Source of the DNA: Streptomyces sp. B21-083
GTDB taxonomy: Bacteria > Actinomycetota > Actinomycetes > Streptomycetales > Streptomycetaceae
Reading direction: 5' to 3'
Length of the DNA stretch: 64,000 nucleotides
NCBI RefSeq assembly: GCF_036898825.1
Contig: NZ_JARUND010000002.1
Coordinates: 4,526,001 to 4,590,000 of the forward strand
Shown here: piece after piece, positions 58,422 to 64,000 of the stretch
How positions within the stretch are numbered: the first letter of the stretch is position 1
Layout: each line of letters opens with the position of its first letter
Made by a program: the position numbers and the translations under genes
Notes under the pieces: model-generated
Told to the model about the DNA's origin: nothing
Databases searched by the model: none
What the model saw: only the letters and a program-made list of their open reading frames with translations

Positions 58422-58482
58422 TATCAGCTGCACGAGACCGGGCCGGAGCTCGAACACGGCCACCGAACGCGAAGGACGTCAC

Positions 58483-59493
58483 ATGACCGCGAAACCGTTA
58501 CGCATGGGCGTCATCGGCTGTGCCGCGATCGCCGCGCGCCGCATGCTGCCCGCGCTCGTGGCCGATCCCGACACGGAAGTGACCGCCATCGCCAGCAGGC
58601 GGGAGGCCAAGGCCCGCTCGTTCACCGACCGCTTCGGTGGCGAACCGGTCGAGGGGTACGACCGACTGCTCGAACGCTCCGACATCGACGCGGTGTACGT
58701 GCCACTCCCCGCACTCCTGCACGCGGAGTGGATCGAGCGGGCCCTGCGGGCCGGCAAGCACGTCCTGTCGGAGAAGCCTCTGGCCGCGACCCGGAAGGAC
58801 GCCGAGGGGCTCGTCGCACTGGCGGCAGCACGCGACCTGGTGTTGCTGGAGAGCTTCATGTTCCTGACGCACAGTCAGCATGCTTTCGTCCGGGCGAAGG
58901 TGGCCGAGGGTGCCATCGGCAGCCTGCGTCACCTCACCGCCGAGTTCGCGTTCCCGGCCAAGTCCACCGACGACATCCGTTACCTGCCGGACGTGGGCGG
59001 CGGTGCGCTGACCGACATCGGCGTCTATCCGATTCGTACGGCCCTCATGTATCTCCCGGGCGAGCTCGACGTGCTCGGCGCGTGGCTCCACTTCGACCAG
59101 GAGCGCGGGGTGGACCTCGGAGGGTCGGCGCTGATCGGCTCCCCCGACGGAGTCGCCGCGCACCTGACGTTCGGCATGGAGCACTCCTACCGCTCGCAGT
59201 ACGCGCTGTGGGGCAGCCACGGACGGATCTCCGTCCGCTGGGCCTACACCCCGCCGCCGACACACGCCCCCCTCATCCGGATCGAGCAGCAGGACCGCGT
59301 CGAGGAGATCACCCTGCCGCCCGAGGACCAGTTCGCCAACGTCGTCTCCGCCTTCGTGGCCCGCGTACGACAGGGCGTGCCGTCCGGCCTGGAGGGCGAG
59401 TCCGTCATCGCCCAGGCCGCCCTGGTCGACAAGGTCCGCGCCCAGGCTCTGACGAGCCCGCAGAACGTCGGCTCGCGCTTGCTGCTGCCGTGA
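58483..59493 (+). CDS. Gfo/Idh/MocA-family oxidoreductase (probable NDP-sugar 3-ketoreductase)
   Basis: A 336-residue NAD(P)-dependent sugar oxidoreductase. The Rossmann start MGVIGCAAIAARRM, LSEKPLAATRKDAE with the conserved EKP Lys, and GGGALTDIGVYPI are typical. In deoxysugar pathways this family reduces the C-3 ketone of 2,6-dideoxysugars (UrdT/LanT-type role). A glycosyltransferase and a nucleotidyltransferase gene lie downstream, which supports a sugar role. Codon 6 is TTA (58498-58500). An operator-like inverted repeat precedes it. An AAGGACG site supports the ATG. Confidence 0.88.
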   Translation: MTAKPLRMGVIGCAAIAARRMLPALVADPDTEVTAIASRREAKARSFTDRFGGEPVEGYDRLLERSDIDAVYVPLPALLHAEWIERALRAGKHVLSEKPLAATRKDAEGLVALAAARDLVLLESFMFLTHSQHAFVRAKVAEGAIGSLRHLTAEFAFPAKSTDDIRYLPDVGGGALTDIGVYPIRTALMYLPGELDVLGAWLHFDQERGVDLGGSALIGSPDGVAAHLTFGMEHSYRSQYALWGSHGRISVRWAYTPPPTHAPLIRIEQQDRVEEITLPPEDQFANVVSAFVARVRQGVPSGLEGESVIAQAALVDKVRAQALTSPQNVGSRLLLP

Positions 59494-59560
59494 ACACCGC
59501 CGTCCCCATGGACGGCATCGCACCAACCGAAAACGCTGGAAGAGAAAGAGGTACTCAGTC

Positions 59561-61126
59561 GTGGTCGCTCCACCCAAGGCGGGCCGGAGGGAATGGGCAG
59601 GGCTCGCCATTCTCGCCTTGCCGACCCTGCTCGTCTCCATGGACCTGACAGTCCTGCACCTGACTGTCCCGGGCCTGACCGAGGACCTGCACCCGAGCAG
59701 TACCCAGCTGTTGTGGATCGTGGACATCTACGGCTTCATGATCGCCGGCTGTCTCGTCGCGGCAGGTTCTCTCGGAGACCGCATCGGCCGGCGTCGCCTG
59801 ATGCTGTACGGCGCCGCCGTCTTCGGTGTGGCCTCCGTGCTGGCCGCGATGTCCGACAGCGCGGCCATGCTGATCGCGACCCGCGGGCTGTTGGGCATCG
59901 CCGGTGCGACACTGATGCCCTCCACCATGGCGCTCATCCGCAACATGTTCCTCGACGACGTCGAGCGATCGCGTGCCATCGGCGTCTGGATGACCAGTTT
60001 CATGGCCGGAGCGGCCCTGGGTCCCCTGGTCGGAGGAGCGCTGCTGAACTTCTTCTGGTGGGGCTCGGTCCTCCTCATGGGCGTGCCGGTCATGCTGCTG
60101 CTGTTGCTGCTCGGACCGAAGTTGCTTCCCGAGTACCGCACCGATGCGGCGGGCCCCCTGGATCCCGTCAGCGTGCTGCTGTCGCTGGGAAGCGTGCTGT
60201 CCGTGGTCTACGGGGTGAAGCAGATCGCCGGACACGGAGTGACCCCGCTCTCCGTGGCCATCGCGGTCGGCGGCGTACTCCTCGGGTGGGCCTTCGTCCA
60301 CCGGCAGCGCGGCTCCGCCAACCCGCTGCTCGACCTGGGTCTGTTCAGCAGTATCCGGTTCAACGTCGCCATCGTCGCTCTGCTCGTGAACACCGGCGTC
60401 ATGATGGGCCTCAACTTCTTCGCCGCCCAGTATCTCCAGCTCGTGCACGGCAGTTCACCCCTGGAAGCGGGCCTGTGGACACTGCCGATGACCATCGCGG
60501 GCATCCCCGTGGTTCTCCTGGTCCCCTCCGTGTCCCGGAGAATCCGCCCGGCCTACGTCATGGCGTTCGGTCTCGTGGTGGCGGCGGTCGGCTTCGCCCT
60601 CATCACGCAGGTCCAGGTGTCCCATCTGGCCCTGCTGGTGGCCGGCACCGTGGTGATGTTCGTCGGGCTGTCCGCCATGGGCGTGTTCGGCACGGACATG
60701 GCGGTCAGCGCCGCTCCCCCGGAGCGGGCCGGAGCGGCCTCCGCGGTCACCTCGACCGCGAACGAACTCGGCGGTGCTCTGGGGCTGGCCCTGCTCGGCA
60801 GCGTGGGCACCAGCGTCTACCGGGCCGGAATGACGGACAGCGATCTGACCGGGATTCCGGCCCGTACGTCACAGGACGCCCAGGAGTCCCTCGGCGGCGC
60901 GGTACAGGCTGCGGACGGGCTGTCGGGACAGGACAGCGCCGGCCTGCTGAGCACCGCGCGAGACGCGTTCCTCGACAGCCTCCATGTCGTCTCCCTCGTC
61001 TGCGGCGTCACGGTACTGGTGCTGGCCGCGGTGATCGCGGTCCTGCTGCGCAACACCGGCCGGCCGGGCGAGGAGCAGGACATGCCGCTCTCTCAGGCCG
61101 CACCGGACGGCGTCGAGGCCGGCTGA
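59561..61126 (+). CDS. MFS transporter, DHA2 family
   Basis: A 521-residue 14-segment pump with MDLTVLHLTVPGLTEDL in TM1 and motif A AAGSLGDRIGRRRLM. A periplasmic-type loop near residues 420-455 is Ser/Asp/Gln-rich before the last helix. It probably exports the glycosylated product or an intermediate, second to the pump encoded at 52273. The start is GTG at 59561 with a GAAAGAGG site. It reads in the same direction as the MarR-controlled oxidoreductase gene, 67 bases after it. Confidence 0.93.
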   Translation: MVAPPKAGRREWAGLAILALPTLLVSMDLTVLHLTVPGLTEDLHPSSTQLLWIVDIYGFMIAGCLVAAGSLGDRIGRRRLMLYGAAVFGVASVLAAMSDSAAMLIATRGLLGIAGATLMPSTMALIRNMFLDDVERSRAIGVWMTSFMAGAALGPLVGGALLNFFWWGSVLLMGVPVMLLLLLLGPKLLPEYRTDAAGPLDPVSVLLSLGSVLSVVYGVKQIAGHGVTPLSVAIAVGGVLLGWAFVHRQRGSANPLLDLGLFSSIRFNVAIVALLVNTGVMMGLNFFAAQYLQLVHGSSPLEAGLWTLPMTIAGIPVVLLVPSVSRRIRPAYVMAFGLVVAAVGFALITQVQVSHLALLVAGTVVMFVGLSAMGVFGTDMAVSAAPPERAGAASAVTSTANELGGALGLALLGSVGTSVYRAGMTDSDLTGIPARTSQDAQESLGGAVQAADGLSGQDSAGLLSTARDAFLDSLHVVSLVCGVTVLVLAAVIAVLLRNTGRPGEEQDMPLSQAAPDGVEAG

Positions 61127-61174
61127 CAGCCCTCGTCACACCTCCACACTCAGGCATCGTGAAGGAGTCGCAGC

Positions 61175-62446
61175 ATGCGCGTCATGTTCACCGTCTTACC
61201 CGTCACCTCCCATGTGATGGCGCTGGTCCCCCTGGCCACGGCCCTGCAGAGCGCGGGACACCAGGTGCGGGTGGTGACGCACGATCACCCGGGCACCGTC
61301 GCCGCCATCACCGGAGCGGGTCTGACCGCGGTTCCGCTCGACGGGCAGATCGACCTGGCCGCCGCGGTCCAGGACACCTTCGCCAACGAGACGCTGGAAG
61401 GCATCGCCCGGACAACGGGCGTGTCTCCCGACGACACCAACACCTGGTCCATGATCCGAAACTACGTCGTGGCGTCGTACGCGTTCTACTACCCCGCGAC
61501 CACCGAGTCCGCGGGCGTCACGGACGAGATGGTCCGGTTCGCCCAGGACTGGCAGCCGGACCTCGTCGTCTGGGACCCGCTGTTCTTCCCCTCCCCCGTC
61601 GCCGCACGAGCCTGTGGTGCCGCCCACGCGCGACTGCTCTGGGGCCTGGACCGCTTCGGCTGGCTGCGTGACCAGTACACCCAGGGCCGGCGCAGCCGTG
61701 GCGCCTCCGAACCTGATCTCATGGCCGCGTTGATGGGTCCCCAACTCAGCCGTTACGGCGTCGAGTTCGAGGAGGACCTGATCGTGGGCCAGTGGACCGT
61801 CGACCCCTGGCCCGAGACCATGCGGCTGCCGCTGGACCTGGACTACCTCGCGATGCGCCCCGTGCCCTTCAACGGCGCCACCGCCGTCCCCGACTGGCTG
61901 CGCGGGGCTCCCGGGGCGCGCCGGGTCTGTCTGACACTGGGCACCAGCGGACGGGACCTGTTCGGGGACAACGGCATCTCCGTCAGCGATGTCTTCGCCA
62001 TGGCCGCCGAGCTGGACATCGAACTGGTCGCCACGCTCAACGCGGCCCAGCTGGCCGGCGTCGACGCCGTCCCGGAGAACGTCCGCCTCACGGACTACAC
62101 CCCGCTGAACCAGCTGTTCCCGACCTGTGACGCGGTCATCCACCTCGGCGGGACGGGGACCTGGGCGGCCGCCATCGTGCACGGCGTACCGCAGCTCCTC
62201 GTGCCCAAGACCGGTTCCGAGTACGTGGACTTCGCCCGCTACACGGCGGCCAAGGGAGCAGGTCTGGTCATCGAGGACGAGAAGCCCACCGTGTCGGCCC
62301 TGCGTGAGGGACTGCTGCGGCTGCTCGACGAACCCTCGTTCAAGGAGTCCACCAAGGCCCTGTACCAGGAGTTCACCCGGATCCCGAGCCCCGTGGACAT
62401 CATCCCGGAGCTGGAGAGCCGCACCCGTCGGCACCGGAGTCACTGA
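61175..62446 (+). CDS. Glycosyltransferase, GT1 family (angucycline/macrolide type)
   Basis: A 423-residue GT-B enzyme. The acceptor side begins MRVMFTVLPVTSHVMALVPL, and the donor motif TPLNQLFPTCDAVIHLGGTG near residue 307 is the NDP-deoxysugar binding signature of antibiotic glycosyltransferases. It transfers a deoxysugar to the polyketide. Codon 8 is TTA (61196-61198), so translation should need bldA. A GAAGGAG site lies upstream. Only one glycosyltransferase is visible, but more may follow beyond the window. Confidence 0.95.
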   Translation: MRVMFTVLPVTSHVMALVPLATALQSAGHQVRVVTHDHPGTVAAITGAGLTAVPLDGQIDLAAAVQDTFANETLEGIARTTGVSPDDTNTWSMIRNYVVASYAFYYPATTESAGVTDEMVRFAQDWQPDLVVWDPLFFPSPVAARACGAAHARLLWGLDRFGWLRDQYTQGRRSRGASEPDLMAALMGPQLSRYGVEFEEDLIVGQWTVDPWPETMRLPLDLDYLAMRPVPFNGATAVPDWLRGAPGARRVCLTLGTSGRDLFGDNGISVSDVFAMAAELDIELVATLNAAQLAGVDAVPENVRLTDYTPLNQLFPTCDAVIHLGGTGTWAAAIVHGVPQLLVPKTGSEYVDFARYTAAKGAGLVIEDEKPTVSALREGLLRLLDEPSFKESTKALYQEFTRIPSPVDIIPELESRTRRHRSH

Positions 62447-62521
62447 GCGACTCCCGCACCGAACAGCCCGACCCCACCGCACACGGAAACACCCCGAGAA
62501 CAGAAGCAAGAGGAGAACGCT

Positions 62522-63199
62522 GTGGCCCCGGCCAACTTCCCTGTCGTCGACCGCCCGGACTCCGAGCTGGTGCTGGTGACCCCGCTGTACGTGGGTACCG
62601 CCGACGTCCAACACACGGTGGCCGATGCCGTCGTCGCCGAATGGGCGGCCACCAGCCGGCCGGAGGGTCTGCTCACGCAGACCTGCTATGTGAGTACCGA
62701 GGGCGAGAACGTGTGGACCTACGAACAGTGGACCGGCCTGGAGGCCTACCGCGACTCCGGCCGCATGTACCGGCAGCCCGCGGCACTGTCCGGCCTCGGC
62801 AGGAACGGCACGGACATCGAACGCTGCGCCCCCATCGCGTTCAAGCGCTACCGGAGCAACGTGTTCGACACCGTCGGCACGCCTACGCGCATCGTCGCGC
62901 CGATGTTCGACGTCGACGGTCGTGGCGCGCAGCGCACCATCATCGACCGACTCCTCGACGGTCCGCTCACCGAGGCGACGCCGGGGCTGCTGTCGGCGCA
63001 CTTCCACTACAGCCTGGACGGCAGTCGAGTGCTCAACTACGCGGAATTCACCGAGGACCAGCCTCACCTGGACTTCCTCGCCAGTCCCATCGCCCAGGCG
63101 ACCACGAAGCTCACGGAAGACACCCCGGGAGTACGGGGCATCGGCGGCAAGCGGTATCTGCTGCACGGCAGCGTCGGCGTGCCACCGACCGCGAGCTGA
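62522..63199 (+). CDS. Second two-domain ABM-type oxygenase-like protein
   Basis: A 225-residue protein with two ABM-like repeats, related to the 218-residue protein at 40880: SAHFHYSLDGSRVLNYAEFT corresponds to the same block there. ABM-fold enzymes oxidise aromatic rings or open them. Finding two paralogues 21 kb apart in one cluster suggests two oxidation steps or a heteromeric pair. The start is GTG at 62522 behind AGAGGAGAACG. It lies between the glycosyltransferase and the nucleotidyltransferase genes. Confidence 0.8.
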   Translation: MAPANFPVVDRPDSELVLVTPLYVGTADVQHTVADAVVAEWAATSRPEGLLTQTCYVSTEGENVWTYEQWTGLEAYRDSGRMYRQPAALSGLGRNGTDIERCAPIAFKRYRSNVFDTVGTPTRIVAPMFDVDGRGAQRTIIDRLLDGPLTEATPGLLSAHFHYSLDGSRVLNYAEFTEDQPHLDFLASPIAQATTKLTEDTPGVRGIGGKRYLLHGSVGVPPTAS

Positions 63200-63239
63200 T
63201 CGCCTCCCGTTCTCCGCCGATCATCGCAAGGAGGATGCC

Positions 63240-64000
63240 GTGAAAGCCCTGGTGTTATCAGGTGGATCAGGAACCCGTCTACGTCCCTTCAGCCACTCCA
63301 TGCCCAAGCAGCTCATCCCCATCGTCAACAAACCGGTGCTCGAGCACGTTCTGGGAAACATCAGGGAACTGGGCGTCACCGAGGTCGGAATCATCGTGGG
63401 CAGCTGGGCGGCGGAGATCGCCGAGTTCGTGGAGGACGGTTCGCGTCTGGGTGTACGAGTCACGTACATCCCCCAGGAACAGCCACTGGGCCTGGCCCAC
63501 TGCGTATCACTCGCCCGCACGTTCCTGGGCGACGACGACTTCGTGATGTACCTCGGGGACAACATGCTCCCCGAGGGCATCGCCCAAGCCGCGGACGGGT
63601 TCCGGTCGCGGCGCCCGGCCGCGGCGGTCGTCGTCCACGAGGTGGCGGACCCCCGGGCCTTCGGTGTCGTGGAGTTGGAGCCGGACGGCACCGTCGCGCG
63701 GCTGGTGGAGAAGCCCATCACCCCCCGCAGCAACCTCGCCCTGATCGGGGTCTACTTCTTCACCCCGGCCATCCACGAGGCCGTCGCGTCGATCAAGCCC
63801 AGCGCACGCGGCGAACTGGAGATCACCGACGCGATCCAGTGGCTGGTCGACAACGGCGCCAAGGTCACAGCCGACGAGTATCACGGCTACTGGAAGGACG
63901 CCGGCCAGGCCACGGACATCCTGGACTGCAACGAGAGACTGCTGGCCGATCTGCGCCCGGAGAACCTGGGCGAGGTGGACCCCTCAAGCCAACTCGGCGA
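63240..64000 (+). CDS. Glucose-1-phosphate thymidylyltransferase (3' end outside window)
   Basis: The first 253 residues of a nucleotidyltransferase. GGSGTRLRPFSHSMPKQLIP is the nucleotide-binding signature, VMYLGDNML the metal site and EKPITPRSNLALIGVYFF the sugar-binding part. It makes dTDP-glucose, the first step to all 6-deoxyhexoses, so a deoxysugar pathway must continue to the right. In sequence type it fits the longer (StrD-like) branch common in antibiotic clusters. The start is GTG at 63240 after AAGGAGG, and codon 6 is TTA (63255-63257). Confidence 0.95.
   Translation, partial: MKALVLSGGSGTRLRPFSHSMPKQLIPIVNKPVLEHVLGNIRELGVTEVGIIVGSWAAEIAEFVEDGSRLGVRVTYIPQEQPLGLAHCVSLARTFLGDDDFVMYLGDNMLPEGIAQAADGFRSRRPAAAVVVHEVADPRAFGVVELEPDGTVARLVEKPITPRSNLALIGVYFFTPAIHEAVASIKPSARGELEITDAIQWLVDNGAKVTADEYHGYWKDAGQATDILDCNERLLADLRPENLGEVDPSSQLG

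Noticed and set aside
57896..58486. A long + strand frame opposite the MarR gene (57671-58486)
   Set aside because: Antisense shadow; the minus-strand MarR protein has a clear winged helix, and the frame runs through the operator.
1..64000. tRNA genes, rRNA, CRISPR arrays, insertion sequences
   Set aside because: Looked for by eye; no cloverleaf with CCA-type end, no regularly spaced repeats and no transposase motifs were seen.

Overview
The window looks like chromosomal DNA of a Streptomyces-type actinomycete. It is strongly GC-rich, its genes are short-spaced with many ATGA/GTGA stop-start overlaps, and its regulators are typical of the genus (SARP, LAL-type LuxR, MmyB-like XRE, TetR, MarR, SoxR). 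The rare Leu codon TTA sits near the start of several secondary-metabolism genes. It holds two unrelated biosynthetic gene clusters separated by about 15 kb of mixed genes. No rRNA, tRNA, CRISPR array or intact transposase was seen.

Region 1 (1 to about 20.9 kb) is the right-hand part of a cluster that I read as a polyketide-linked azoxy (valanimycin-type N-N bond) pathway. It opens inside the ER-KR-ACP end of a reducing type I PKS. An AMP ligase, a type II thioesterase with Cys in the nucleophile position, two NTF2-like proteins around an MmyB-type regulator and an MFS exporter follow. The long + strand operon (7.8-20.1 kb) encodes an aldehyde-dehydrogenase-type reductase, a VlmH-like flavin N-hydroxylase, a class III aminotransferase, an SRPBCC protein, a VlmO-like membrane protein, a VlmR-like flavin reductase, a VlmB-like diiron protein, KASIII, ACP, KASII, an amino acid permease and an extra seryl-tRNA synthetase. 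A SARP gene with a TTG start and a TTA codon closes the cluster. A plausible route is: PKS acyl chain to aldehyde to amine to hydroxylamine, coupling to serine delivered by seryl-tRNA, hydrazine, then azoxy. The seryl transferase itself is not in the window.

Region 2 (20.9-36.1 kb) is a spacer of more general genes: hemerythrin-like protein, LAL regulator, MFS pump, dihydrolipoyl dehydrogenase, a TetR/oxidoreductase pair sharing an operator-like palindrome, a second TetR followed by a truncated alpha/beta-hydrolase, a metallo-beta-lactamase-fold hydrolase, small proteins and an acyltransferase-3. A segment of about 130 bp occurs twice, at 24.9 and 31.2 kb.

Region 3 (36-64 kb, continuing beyond the end) is a glycosylated angucycline cluster. 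Its core (43.4-52.2 kb) has the order known from urdamycin: FAD hydroxylase, cyclase, KS-alpha, KS-beta, ACP, ketoreductase, aromatase, oxygenase-reductase fusion. Around it lie a P450 with ferredoxin, a second FAD monooxygenase, two related ABM-type oxygenases, a dedicated acyl-CoA carboxylase (alpha, beta, epsilon), two MFS exporters, an FMN reductase with SoxR, a MarR-controlled oxidoreductase, a glycosyltransferase and the start of a nucleotidyltransferase for NDP-sugar synthesis. TTA codons in KS-beta and at codons 6-8 of three sugar or tailoring genes suggest bldA control.
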